Source: Aquilaria yunnanensis
Taxonomy: Eukaryota > Streptophyta > Magnoliopsida > Malvales > Thymelaeaceae
Assembly (NCBI GenBank): GCA_039654915.1
Contig: CM077599.1
Span: 68,788,001-68,852,000, forward strand
Direction of reading: 5' to 3'
DNA length: 64,000 nt
The stretch's first letter is position 1, and each line of letters begins with the position of its first letter. Positions 22,800 to 34,298 of this stretch are shown here, in pieces. A program made the position numbers and the translations under genes. Below the pieces are notes generated by a model. That model was not told the origin of the DNA, did no database searches, and saw only the letters and a list, made by a program, of their open reading frames with translations.

Positions 22800-24748
22800 A
22801 TTCATGTTTATCTGTAAATAAAATCAATATTAGTTCTTGTAAATGGAAGCCCTACATTAGAATTATTTATTAAGAATGGCATTTGATAAGGAGATCCATT
22901 TTTTATTCTTACTCATGGAAGAAGATTTAAATGTTATGATGCATGAATCATTGGATAAAAAGGTGTTTAAATGAGTTTAGGTGAGGAAGGATTGATAATT
23001 CCTTATCTTTAATATATGGTTGGTATTTTATTTTGGGGCAAATGGTGTGATTATAATTTAATAAATTAAAAGAGGATTCTTAAATGCTTGTAGCTTGTTT
23101 CTACTTTGAAGGTCAACCTGAGCAAAAGTAGAATGTATGGTATGGGATTCATTTTGAAGAAGTTGTGGTTGCTACCTATATAATGAATTGTGTGGCGAGA
23201 ATCATAAGAAGGCAAGTTTCTTGGAAAGCCCTGATTGAAAAATTTTAACCAATGTTGAAGATTTGGTCACCTAGTTTGTTATCTACTTGTGTGAGGCTAA
23301 TATTTTTTATCTATTCTTTACGCCCCTAAGAGTGTCATAAAAATCAGAGAAAAATTATATAGATCCTTCTTTTTGGGGAGGGTAAAAGGGAGGGTAGAAT
23401 AACTGGATGGGTCGCTTGGAAGAAAATATTAGTAGACAAGGAGTCGAGGGCTATGTTTGGGTAGTTTGATGTGCATAAATTTAGCATTTATAGAGACATG
23501 GCGGTAGAGATATCATAGTGAGGAAGGAGCTCTCTAGCATAAGGTAATCCAAAATGTTTATAGGCTAGATGGCAGGTTAAGTGGGTTTATAAATTCTAGC
23601 ATGTTTCTTTCTATAACTATGTGAGATAATGATTAGGGAATAGAGTGAATGTAAAATTTTGGAAAGACATTTGGATAGGAGATAGGTGTAAGATTTCCTA
23701 GACTTTATCAGCTAGAAACTAATAATTACTATCAAAATTAGTAAAAGGGGTAATTGTGATGGAACTAATGTTATTGGTTGTATGGGGAGTTTTAAAAAAA
23801 AGAAGTTAGGAGAACTTGAATCTTTTTAGCAGTTGTGCATAAATTATTAATTAGATGTAAATGGGATGAATGCTTGTTGTTAGGGCTTAGCAAAAATAAG
23901 GAGAATATTCTCTCAAAGAAATGAGCAGCTGCATTGATAACACCACTATAACGGTGACATCTTTTGGTAGAAGAGAATGCTAGATCAGTTGGTCCCAGTA
24001 AAATTCAACATTTTTGTTTGGAAGGCCTTGCAAGATAAGTTACCTATACGAATGAATTTGGTCCTTCAAGCTGTTCAACTTGGTTTTTTTTTTTAACGGC
24101 AACAAGAAAGAGAATAGATTACTAAGACAAGAGAAACAAGGTTACAGACCTACCAAAGAGCTAGCCCTAGAAACCTCACAAAGACACCCCACAGACCCTA
24201 CAAACACCTGCTTGTTCAACTTGGTGATGATCATCGTCCGGTTGTTCAGAATGAATTGATCATATATTCACTCACTGCCAAGTAACCTATCAATTATGTT
24301 TGATCATCTGTGATTAACTGTTGGCAACTACAAGTACAGCTGGAACTAAATATACAGTAGACTCTTCATGGTAGTTCTCTCATTTAACTTACAAAGGTTT
24401 AGAAGCTTGCTTGGTATGCTACGGCTTGGGTTGTCTGGAAATGTGAGGATGACTTTGTATTTAACTCTAAACCTTTTATAGTTGAGGAGGTGATCACTAC
24501 AAAAATTCAATACTTTTCATATCTTTGGATTATTATCAATGGTGCTAAAATTAGATGTACATGGTATGAATGATGTCACAATTCAATTTTGGCAATGTAA
24601 CCAGTTGATGTTTGCTTGGTGATCCTTTGTAGTAGTCTTAGCTTTACAATGGTCGGAGATACTTGCATTTCCAATTGCTCTTGTCTTTTAATTTATAAAT
24701 ATAGATATTAATTAATATATACATTTGCTTGCTGTTAAAAAAAAAATT
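22800..24748 (+). mobile_element. LINE C: 5'-truncated L1-type retrotransposon relic
   Basis: Begins within RT: LVLVNGSPTLELFIKNGI, then after stops GDP (22833-22905). A decayed polymerase-box region follows (ILFWG near 23025), then LIEKF (about 23235), FGEGKREGRITGWVAWKKI (near 23370-23430), and a zf-RVT-like VPVKFNIFVWKALQDKLPI (near 23995-24055). It ends in CTTGCTGTT plus ten A residues (24737-24746). Numerous stops. A tiny second LINE copy sits inside it at 24084-24212. The 5' boundary is approximate. Confidence 0.85.
24072..24224 (-). mobile_element. Short 5'-truncated LINE insertion with 12-bp TSD
   Basis: TGTTCAACTTGG occurs at 24072-24083 and 24213-24224. Between them is about 129 bp that starts with 12-13 T residues on +, that is, a poly(A) tail on -. 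On - the insert ends TTGTTGCCGTT plus A-run, closely resembling the 3' end of the host LINE C (TTGCTGTT plus A-run). It is therefore a 5'-truncated copy of a related LINE. The long perfect TSD suggests it is young compared with its host. Confidence 0.85.
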
Positions 24749-24759
24749 ATGATGTCTAT

Positions 24760-24999
24760 TACTCCTTTTATCTTAAGTTCTTTGCACCGCTCATTCATAA
24801 AAACTAATATAAAATTCTTTATCTTTAATATTTTAGTACATAAACGTAAACAATCTATATATAAACGATACATAAAGACTTATATATAGTTTCTAGATAT
24901 ATAGCATAATTCTTTTAAAAAAAATTAAAAAATAATAATATGAATAAATTCAAGAAAAAAAAACTGAAATAAATCAAGTAAGATGGGGCGGAGGAAATA
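24760..24999. mobile_element. mariner/Stowaway-like MITE, copy 2
   Basis: Left end TACTCCTTTTATCTT; right end GGGGCGGAGGAAATA, whose reverse complement starts TATTTCCTCCGCCCC. The interior carries the family word AATAATAATATGAATAAATT near 24925-24950. It lies about 780 bp upstream of the Dof start codon and directly after the LINE C tail. Confidence 0.65.
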
Positions 25000-25559
25000 T
25001 TTCTTTTCATTACAATACAACAATGTAGCAGCCATTCCTATAGTTGAGGGATCAATAGCGCGATTTTACTTAAAAAAAAAAAATTTACTCGTGCACTAGA
25101 TTGCATGCCTAATTTCACCATAGCCATAACATGACCATTACAAATTTAAATGAAAAGACGACATTTTTAATTATTTTTCTGCACAATAGATTTAACTTTT
25201 AATTGTTACAAACCTTAAAGTTGACCATAAATCAATGTACTGATGAAGAACACAATAGTTGAATTAACTTCTATAACATCCCTATAGCTTCTTCACTAGT
25301 AGGATAATTTGATTGCCGTATATCTGATCCCACCACCATTACAGAAGAGTGACTAATCATACTTTAATCTTTATATGTCTCTCTCTCTCTCTTCCATGCA
25401 TGAACTCACTTTTTGATTAGCACAGAAAAATATTGCTAAGCACACACCTCAAAGTTAAGGAAAAAGCTTATGAGCTAAGGAAAAAAAAAAAAAAAAAAGC
25501 CCTTCCAACCCTAAAAAAATATAATACAACAAAAAGAGAGTTCATGTGAGAATAAGTGA

Positions 25560-25783
25560 AATTCCATCAAATTTAACAAAAGCCAGCTTCCTCCTCTCTT
25601 CTCCTTTATTTCCTCACCTCTTGCCTCTCTCCTTTTCCCTCTTTAATTGCTTTTCTCTTCTCAGCTTGTATTCTCTCCCTTTGATTCTCCACCAAATTTC
25701 TCTCCCTTTATCAAACCTTTAGGGAAAAAATATCAAAGAAATTAAAAAGATACAAATTAAAGCTAGCTCCACCAGCTTCCACC
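25560..25783 (+). promoter_or_regulatory. CT-rich promoter/leader of the Dof gene
   Basis: A strongly pyrimidine-rich tract (about 25585-25725) sits just upstream of the Dof start, as is common in plant core promoters and leaders. AAATATAATA near 25516 is a possible TATA element. The start context CACCATGG is favourable. The transcription start cannot be fixed from sequence. Confidence 0.4.
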
Positions 25784-26898
25784 ATGGTTTTCCCATCTGT
25801 TCCAGTCTATTTAGATCCTCCCAATTGGCACCAGGTATGTTTTTATTTTGTCATTCTTCTTCATCTTCAGTTTTTCTTCCAGGCCAGTTGGAAAAAGAAA
25901 GAGAATCCCATCAATTCATTTGATTAAAAGTGAAACAAAAAAGAATAATATCCTCATTGTTCTTCCCAAAATCCTATTCTTATCTTGAATATACTGATTT
26001 GTTGATTTTTATTGATTTTACTATTATAATTTCTTGGCTGCAGCAATTTCATCTTCCACCAGTACAGCCAACTGGTTTAATTCCAACAATCAGCAACCCT
26101 AGCAATGAAAACCACCCTTCTTCACAAATTTCATCTCTCGCACAAGCGGGTCAACCCGGAACCGTCCGTCCAGGCTCGATGGCAGATCGGGCCCGGTTAG
26201 CGAAGATCCCGCAGCCGGAGGTGGCTCTGAAGTGCCCCAGATGCGAGTCCACCAACACCAAGTTCTGCTACTTCAACAACTACAGCCTCTCACAGCCCCG
26301 CCACTTTTGCAAGACCTGCCGCCGGTACTGGACCCGCGGCGGCGCCCTCCGCAATGTTCCCGTGGGAGGCGGCTGCAGGAGAAACAAGAAAAGCAAGAAC
26401 AGCAACGGCGGTTCAAAATCCTGCACCGCCGCCACTAGTGCTGCAGACAAGCAAAGCGGCGGTGCACCAAATGGCTGCTGCGTCGTTCCCGATATACCAG
26501 GCCATCACAACATGATGGCGCAGCCCCACACCACCCTGAACAGTCACCTGTCGTCGCTTGTGGCGACGTTGCAGAGCCTGTCAGGCTACGGGAACATCGG
26601 CGTGAATCTCGGTGGGGTACACGGACCTGTGAACATCGGAGATGGGACTAACTTGCACCAATTCCCGGTGTTGGAGAACAATCTGTTGGCCAATCCGGCA
26701 ATGGCTTCTAGGGTTCCAGATCAGTTTTATGGAGTGAAAATGGAAGAAAATGTCCTGAAAAGACCGTTCCTGGGCTTTGTAGCGGATCAGAACAATAACA
26801 GCTGTGGACAGTTCTGGGGAGGCAGCAACAACTGTTGGACAGATTTGTCTGGTCTGAATAATCCCTCAGCTGCTGGTACTGCAACGAATCTGTTGTAG
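25784..26898 (+). CDS. Dof-type zinc-finger transcription factor
   Basis: Two exons: 25784-25834 (17 codons, [17 protein letters not shown]) and 26044-26898. The intron, 25835-26043, has GT...CAG borders and phase 0. The spliced protein has 301 residues. The Dof zinc finger starts at residue 81: C81-x2-C84-x21-C106-x2-C109, with the conserved [19 protein letters not shown] core and a basic tail ([15 protein letters not shown]). Dof proteins bind AAAG-core DNA in the nucleus. The [15 protein letters not shown] start with an intron directly after it, [12 protein letters not shown] before the finger and WTDLSGLN near the C-terminus resemble the Arabidopsis Dof2.4/Dof5.1/Dof3.6 (PEAR/OBP3) group, which acts in vascular and procambial development. 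I infer that subgroup and do not assign a symbol. An in-frame ATG at 25930 lies inside the intron and is not the start. All zinc ligands are present, so the gene appears intact. Confidence 0.95.
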
Positions 26899-27388
26899 CT
26901 GATATTTGTACGAGGAAGAATAAGAAAGAAGGTGGGGAAAGAAGTTGAGGAATTCTCAATCACGATGGAATGGAGGAGAAGAGAAAAGGTAGAAGAATAG
27001 ATATAATATATATTATTGTAGTGTAATTTCTCTTCTTTTTTTTTTTAATTAATTTTCAATGTGTTTGGTTTGTGGTAATATTAATTATTTGCATGAGTTT
27101 GTTTGAGGATTTGGAGTTGCATGTGTGTGGAATGGAATGTCTGAGTTGAGTTCTGACATTTGTATATATTAATTTCCCTAATTTGTTTCTGCAAGCTTCT
27201 TCTTCCTTTTTTTCTGTTGTTCTCTTTTTCGAATGTATGAGAGATCTGGGAAAGAGTGCGGAGTTTATTAGTGGATTGCGGTTAACAATTTCAAAACTCT
27301 GATTATATCACTAACTAATGTTCATTGTTATTTCTATTTTCGCAACATTTTGTTTGCGTGACATGAAAAATATACTTCAAGTTGAAAA
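26899..27388 (+). other. 3' flank of the Dof gene
   Basis: AT-rich sequence with T-runs and AATAATAT-like words that could serve as plant polyadenylation signals near 27000-27060. No further gene is seen. Confidence 0.4.
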
Positions 27389-27393
27389 ATATT

Positions 27394-27622
27394 ATTTCAT
27401 CTCTCATAAATTCTTTGCAGCATTCACTATTTATATTAATTAGTCTATAATTTTTTAAATTTTAATATTTTAGTAAATAAATATAAATTTTTCATACATA
27501 AATGATAAATGGAGACTTATAGCTTCTAAATATAATTTTTTAAAATATATAATATAAATAAATTAAGTAAAATTTAAGTTAAAAATATGAATTGGAACAA
27601 AAAAACATAGGAGAAATGAAAT
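27394..27622. mobile_element. mariner/Stowaway-like MITE, copy 3
   Basis: Left end ATTTCATCTCTCATAAATTC; the reverse complement of the right end is ATTTCATTTCTCCTATG. The interior resembles copies 1, 2 and 4 (TTTTAATATTTTAGTAAATAAA and ATAATATAAATAAATT). It sits about 500 bp after the Dof stop, so the gene is bracketed by two members of the family. Confidence 0.6.
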
Positions 27623-30600
27623 GTTATCAAATGAACTAGCAGTTTTATCACTAAAATAAAAACTGGGTTTTATTTAGCTCTTGTATGAGAAATGTTGTAC
27701 GTCAATATTCTTAGTTAATGCATACTGATTTACTTTTTTGTTTGATTCTCTCTCTTTTTGGTCCAAGAATTTCATAGAATTAATGCATGTTTTTTCATGA
27801 TTTTCGAGTGCATGCCAAGGAAGCTTGAGCCATATATAGAGTTAATCGAGAAGTTTCTTTTTTCAGTTTATGTCGTTATACAAGAAGAGAAAACAAACAC
27901 TCTCCTAAGTCTTCTTCTTTAAAATAGGATGGGGGTGGATTGCTGGTAATGGAAACAAAAGAGAATATTAAGAAAACGCCAAAACTCCACTCAATACCAT
28001 GCAACACCAACTGATGATCATACGTGTTCTCTTCTGCGTTGTCCATCTTTGGATCCACTGTTCACAACTAATAAATAATCATCGCATGGTCAAAAAGATG
28101 CTACTTAATTACGCATACCTTTTCAACCCCCGCCTTATGGTTAATGGTACGTTTGGGCTGATTGCAATGATACTTACCATTTCCCGTGCTCGATTGGGTT
28201 TAAATTCTGACTTAGGTAAAAAATTTCTCCTGTTTTCTCACTAAATGGTGGACTTAGGTAGGGTCATGTGGGGCTTAGGGTATATTTATTAATAGGATTT
28301 CTCTTGTAACCTTCTCTTACAATATAATTCTGAGTAACAAAAATAAAATACCTCTCTATTTTATATTACAACTATATTTTAACGATTAATAAATAAATTC
28401 TAACTAAGTATTTATAAAGACCCATCATTTTCTGAATACTCGAATTGAGCCACAAGGCTTGATTTGGAAGAATAAGTTAACCCATGTAAGACTTTAGTTA
28501 CGACATATAGTCCCCATCTGAGAATAATTTTTGTGATCAATGTTAGTATTTTAAATAGCCGAAGGACATGGTAGAAATCTTCTGTGGTAGATAACGAACG
28601 TCAAAAACAATGAAGAAATATCAAAATTAGTCATCTAACTTGATAAGTTTTTTAATTAAGTCACCATGTCTCTATTTTATTGCAACTCACCCCCAAAACC
28701 CCAAATATTTTCATCTATCACCATCATCCTTCAAGCATAAATCCATTGTAATCTAGCTGCCCCTACATCACCACAGGCATCCCTGCTCACCATCACCACC
28801 TTGTCTCACTACAATCGTCATTTCCAGAGCTCGCCACCCACTAACAATGCCATATTGAGGAGGAAATGGGTACCATGCATTGTTCTCCTACCATTAGTCT
28901 CTTTGATTCGCTAGTGTCATGTGCCCCTTCGAAAGGTCATAGCCATCTCCCCAACAACCCTACTCTAGTTCGATGTTTACAAAGCAATGCATTTCCTTTA
29001 GTTCGGACACCAGTTGAATAGTTTGTCTGTTCAAGCTATTTGAGAAAGTAGCCTGCAATTTGTGCTAGTTTCTCCCAAATTGCATGAAGATATCATGTCC
29101 TAATACCAGTTAGTGGCTTGAGAACTGAAGCCATGTGACTGCAGATTGTAGCTCAAAGAAGTCTGTTTAGAGCTCAAACCCAAATTCCAAGCACAATTCC
29201 TAGAACCAAACAAACCCAAATAGATTGACGTCACTAAAAATTTAAGTTACAAAAGCAATAACCTTAACAGGCATATTTCAATTAGAATTATGCAATTCTA
29301 GACTTATTTTGAACCCAGGGTTTTTCCTTTTTTTTTCTAAATTTTCTCAACAACCAAACAGAGGCTTAAAAAAAAAAGAATCATAAAAGCGGAAAATTAA
29401 GGAAGGAGAAGGATGCATCTCAAATTCTTACCCATGGTGGGAAAGGCAATGGCATCCGCCACTAAAGAGTGGAAGAAAAAAATGAAACACCATAGATAAT
29501 ATAGCCCAAAAAAGAATGCGGGGGCCAATGGAACGATTGGAAGCAGGGGACTCAAGTGCCCATAATTTTGTGTTTATGAAATCATTTCATGAAACTTTCT
29601 TTTTTTTATAATTAAGTTCACCTATATGTGCCAAGTGGACAAGAGATAACGCTGCTATATGCTATGTAGGATTTTTTGACATGATTATTGTCTATAAAAC
29701 TAATAGAGATTATATTTTTAAAGATATATAGAAAATTGTAAAAATATAAAACTTAATTGAAAAAACTACAAAAGTTATAAGATTGATTTTCACCTTGCCG
29801 CCAAAAAATTGGTAGCTCAATTGTTCTTCTTGCGGCATTCACTGTAGAATACGGCCGACCAATAACAACCATAAACCATAAGCAGGAAATAGTCCAATTC
29901 ACAAACAAATAATTACTTAAATAACAAGAATCTATCTGATGCAATTATTATCCTTCCACTCCATCAGAACTCGGTTGCGCCCCCACAACAAACAAAAAGA
30001 AAACTTCTGTAAACCAAAACTTCTGTAAACCACAAATAATTTTAAAATAATCAAATTTGATTCATTTTGTCTTAAAGAACAAAAACATACAAAACAAACG
30101 TGCAAAATCACATGTTAAAAACTAGCACGGGCCGATACCGTGTATGTGTGTGAAAATTAATATCAAAATGCATTTGAAGTTTCTTGGTAGGAAGCGAAAT
30201 TGAATTAAAGCAGACAAAAAGGAGCCCCAGCCCAGGAGGATCATTTTCTGCTTTTTGGCTTTGATAATTTTCTGATTTTCTTTTTCCCTGAAAGAAAATT
30301 ATGCTTTACAAGGACGAGTAGGACCAAAACGAGCTTGCCCGCTACAGTACAAAGCTTTGCAAGAAGTGAGCGAATAAAGCAACCGAACACAACTGGGCAG
30401 ACGCCGTACTGCTCTGCTATGGAGTGCACACATATTCCTAAAAGCAATCAAAATATCCAACATCTTCAATCTCTGCACCTCTCAATCAGATAATTAAGGA
30501 ATTTTAATTAACAGCAAAATTAGACTTTTTAATAATTTTTTACATTTATAATAGTTTACAACTTTTTTTTATTTTTGTAAATGCAAGACAAAAAATTTTT

Positions 30601-30780
30601 TACCAGAGTTCAAAAAAGGAGGGGATATTAGATTTCCAAATCTAGATGGTGAAAATGTAATTAGAAATTAGACCTCTAAAGCTCTAATATATATTATTGA
30701 AGAATATGACAAACGACATCTTTCAATAATTATCTTAAAATTACGAAAACTTATGTAAAAGCATTAAAAAAGTAATTTGA
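27623..30780. other. Long intergenic stretch without a recognised gene
   Basis: Only short unsupported frames are seen. The part 28640-28960 is C-rich with CACC/CATCACC words but no domain. A 16-base direct repeat (AAAACTTCTGTAAACC) occurs at about 30001-30032. A moderately GC-rich segment at 30120-30480 has a 68-codon - frame of unknown type. Confidence 0.4.
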
Positions 30781-31026
30781 AACTCCTTCGGACCCAATTT
30801 ATATAACCCATTTGCTTTTTCAAACGTTTCAAGCAATTTTTGACTTTTTAATATATCTTTCCAAACTTCACCCTCAGAAGAGTATTTATTGCATGTCAAA
30901 TATCAATTTTTTTAGAACAATATTATAAATTGGATGGCCATTTATTGCTTCGTTAAAAAAATGATTCATCATTTTTAGACATCCCAAAATAGAAAATAGG
31001 TCATGCAATTTAGAATGGAGGAAGTA
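30781..31026. mobile_element. Stowaway-like MITE, diverged copy 5
   Basis: Left end AACTCCTTCGGACCCAATTT; the reverse complement of the right end is TACTTCCTCCATTCTAAATT, and the pairing continues for about 40 bases. It has a TA at the right edge. The interior differs from copies 1-4, so it may be another family with similar TIRs. Confidence 0.6.
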
Positions 31027-31800
31027 ACAAAATACATTATTATCACATAAGAATACTTTGCGAATTGGGGTTTGAGTTATGAGATTCGATGTCAAAATTT
31101 TTGTTGGAGATATTATTTCAATAAAAAGATAAATGTTGAAGAAATAAAACTTATACATTAAAACCTTTTCAAGCCGTTTGTAATAATAATGATTTTCTAG
31201 TCTTTAACCGTTTTGCCCCAAATGGCAAACTAAATTTATTTTCTTTTCTTTACCGTTTGTTCCTAGCCGATTGGATTAAATACCATTTATTTTATCTCTA
31301 ACTATGGTTGTGTTCCATCTTGCCTATATATGTACTCGTTTATATTGGCATTTTCCATTATCAAAAAAAAAAATCTCTCGGCTTCTCTCACCATCCTCTT
31401 AGATTTTTATACAAAATTACTTTTATATATATCTTCAAATAATATTAAGTAAAGAAATATGCAGGTAGAGTTTTTCTTCACAACAGTGTATATATGTGTA
31501 GAACTATATAAAAATGGTTTAGTTATTTTATTGAAAGGGAGATGTGACCGAGATCACAGCACCAATATGGCACGAAGCATCCAAAAGAGTGTATGTAGCT
31601 ACACGACTCATCCTAATTATTTTTTATACATAGGTGACATTTTTCTATTTTCTACCTATTTTACTCTTTAATATTTACTAATTTTCACTACAAAACTCTC
31701 TATTTTTGTGCTACTAGTAAGATTAATATTTAGTCTAAATTTTATATTTTGATATCCATATATTTTCTAACATTTTTACAGTGTAGGAACAACAGTTTTC
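31027..31800. other. AT-rich intergenic DNA
   Basis: Nothing recognisable except short AT-rich frames. Confidence 0.4.
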
Positions 31801-32323
31801 TTTATTATCAAACAAAAATGCTTCAATATTCTAATTGAGTGGGGAAACTTTGAAGATGTCAATCGTACTATTGAATTTTGGTGGTGTAGTCAGCATTCAA
31901 TCAATCTAATAGGAGAATAAGTACATAGGTTTCGCTCAAAATGGACAGATTTTGCTAGCATATTTCAATAGCAAGGAGGTAACATTAAATTCAATCAATT
32001 GGTAGGAATCTTGTTTTTGGTTCAAAGATGAATAATCACAGTAAGTTCCTTGAATTGGTGGAGATGAAGAGAGGCAGCCAATCAAACATAATATTCCCAA
32101 AGTGTACGAATTTCAAGGGTTGGAAGACAATTTACTAGATGCTGCGTGCCATTGTGAATTTCAAATCGAAGGCAAATACTCAACATTCTCATCGGGAGCG
32201 AGTGATTACCGTTACATTCTAAGGGTGTTCGATAGCAAGTGTGGCAACCAAACTTCTGTCCAAAAATTGGAGAGGTGGAGTCAACTCTTCCGGTTGAGAA
32301 TAGTGTCATTGGGTTTAGAACTG
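31800..32323 (+). mobile_element. LINE D, ORF1 part (left of the solo LTR)
   Basis: The + strand reads SKFLELVEMKRGSQSNIIFPK (as two overlapping pieces, about 32040-32095) followed by KGWKT. This resembles the nucleic-acid-binding ORF1 (DUF4283-like) proteins of plant L1 elements. Frameshifts are present. The solo LTR begins at 32324 and the LINE resumes at 34299. Confidence 0.5.
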
Positions 32324-34298
32324 TGTTGACACCCAATTTTATCTAGGCATTGATTTTTACTTAAGTTTTAGGCTAGAAAAATTAGTTTATGGGGCATTTT
32401 CATTTTTAGGAACTATTTGGCCATTTGTTAGGAGTTTAGATCATTTTTGTCATTTTAAGGTTTTGCATAGTTAGTTGATCTAGTCACATTTAGGTTACAT
32501 TGTTATTTTGGTCTAAGTGGTCATCTAGGGTAGAAATAGGAGTTAATTTAGTTTATGTACTAATTTGGAGTCCTAAAGGTCTTGTAGGGTCAATTTAGGG
32601 AAAACGGTAAAGTTTGGAGAAAAACTAGGAATTTTTAGAGGATTTTAGGGAAAAATTGAAAAGTTTGGGGTAAATTTGTCAGAAATAGAGAGTTGGGGGT
32701 AAATCTGATGAGATCCTGAAATTTTAAGGAAATTTGGAAAATTTTAGGAAATTTTGGGCTCAATTGACAAATCCTTAAAATTTTGGGTTAAATTGAAATT
32801 CCCACAGAATTTGGGGCAAGATCAGCAGCTTGAGAGGTTTGTTGTACTTGAACTAATACTTTACCAGATTATATCTTAATCTCCTCAAAATTGAATTTGG
32901 ATCAAGTTTAAACTCTATAAAACCTAGCTAATCTAGCCTAGCCACTCTTAGTATAAGTATGGCCATTAATTGATGAAAAGGGTGAGAAAATTTAAAGCCC
33001 TAAGCTTCTGGTGAAAAAAAAAGGAGAAACTGCCGCCCAAGTATCCTATTTTCTCGCCACCCTTCCCCAGAATCCTAAAGTTTTTCCTCCTTGCGCCGCC
33101 ACCCCTATCTCCCTCTCCCAGCCGACGCTTCAGCATACTCGACGGTTCACCTTCCCTCTCCACCCGACGACACTTCAACTTCCTTCTACTCTGTCACGCC
33201 GCCGCCGCCTCGTCTCCTCCCCTTTCGCCGTCCGACCACGCGCCGCTGTCTCCGGAAGCCTCTCGCACCCGCTCGTGTTCGCTCCAAGCCCCACCGTCAT
33301 CGTCCTCCTCCGTCCCACCGTCTTTGATGCTACCGGCCACCATACTCCCCTCCCAGGAGCCGCTATAGCCTGCGCCATTGACGCCAATCGCCCTATTTCG
33401 CCCAGATGTCGCCAAAAAGGAAAGAATCGATACCAGACCCGGTTCCTCCATCGCGACCCGACACGTTCTCGTCCGGATTCAATTCGATCATCAACTCTTC
33501 TGGGTAGAACTCCTCTTCAGCCCTCTGACCTTTTATTTCGTTGATTAATTCACTAACATGTTTCTCTTTTTGCAAATAAGTCATTAACAGCAAGCTTTTG
33601 ATGTTTATTTTTCTTTGTTTTCTTTATTTATTTATTTATTCATTTGACTTCATTAAATTAGCAATTAAATCTACATAAGAGCATAACATAGGTGTGTATT
33701 TTATTTTATTTCCTTAGGTCTCTTTATTTATCTCTTAATTTTCCTTTAATTTTATGGTTGTGTAATTCTATTTTTTTTTATCTCATAATGCGTCTAGGAA
33801 TTAGGAGAAATTTTATAGAGCCAATTTTCTAACACATAACAAAATTTCCAAGAATCAGTTCTTGGTGATTTGATAAAATTTCAAGACGGATTATTTGTTC
33901 AAATCGATTGGTCTAGTAAGACTCACGGCCTAGAATAAGATAGTCCTTTCAAATTCTTCGTAGATTTGGTCAAATCTCAAGATTTCAAGGACATTTAAAA
34001 TTTCATATCTGATTGGTTTTGTAAGATTCACGGTTTAGAATTAAATCAATTAAAAATTAAACATAATTAAATAAAATTCATAAAAATCACTCTCAATCAA
34101 AAAAATAGGTAAAGAAATAAAGATTTAGGAAAAGATAAAACCGAATCCCATGGTACCAATTTTCAGGTACTTTAATAAGGTTATTTTAGCGTAACCGACT
34201 CACGATCTTAGAATCTCTCGCAGACCATAACAGGTATCCAATCGATCTAGGTGAAACCAATTGGTGGCAACTCCTAAAAATCACGTTGCTACAAACTG
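32319..34298 (+). mobile_element. Solo LTR (1,970 bp) with 5-bp TSD
   Basis: The LTR runs 32324-34293, from TGTTGACACCC to GTTGCTACA (TGT...ACA ends). AACTG flanks it at 32319-32323 and 34294-34298. The TGTTGACACCCAATTTT start is common among plant Ty3/gypsy LTRs. A TATA box (TATAAAA, 32916-32922) precedes a GC-rich leader segment. No internal domain and no second LTR are nearby, so unequal recombination has probably removed the body. The orientation is taken from the TATA box and the TG start. It is inserted in LINE D. Confidence 0.85.
33011..33544 (+). other. GC-rich Pro/Ser/Arg ORF inside the solo LTR
   Basis: A 177-codon open frame starting at ATG 33011 lies about 90 bp downstream of the LTR TATA box. 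It encodes a Pro-, Ser-, Arg- and Thr-rich product with no domain I recognise, in a patch of about 500 bases (33040-33530) much richer in G+C than the rest of the LTR. Overlapping frames are open on other strands too, as often happens in GC-rich DNA. It may simply be a leader sequence, or a gene fragment captured into the LTR. Confidence 0.35.

Noticed and set aside
25930..26043. Dof start at the in-frame ATG 25930
   Set aside because: This stretch lies between a GT donor (25835) and a CAG acceptor (26043). The upstream exon encodes the family-typical [15 protein letters not shown]-terminus.
27876..28244. Overlapping frames on both strands as a small gene pair
   Set aside because: No domain, no conserved motif and mutual overlap; treated as chance.
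33175..33593. Antisense frames on - in the LTR leader region
   Set aside because: Shadows of the GC-rich + frame; GC-rich DNA has few stops in all frames.
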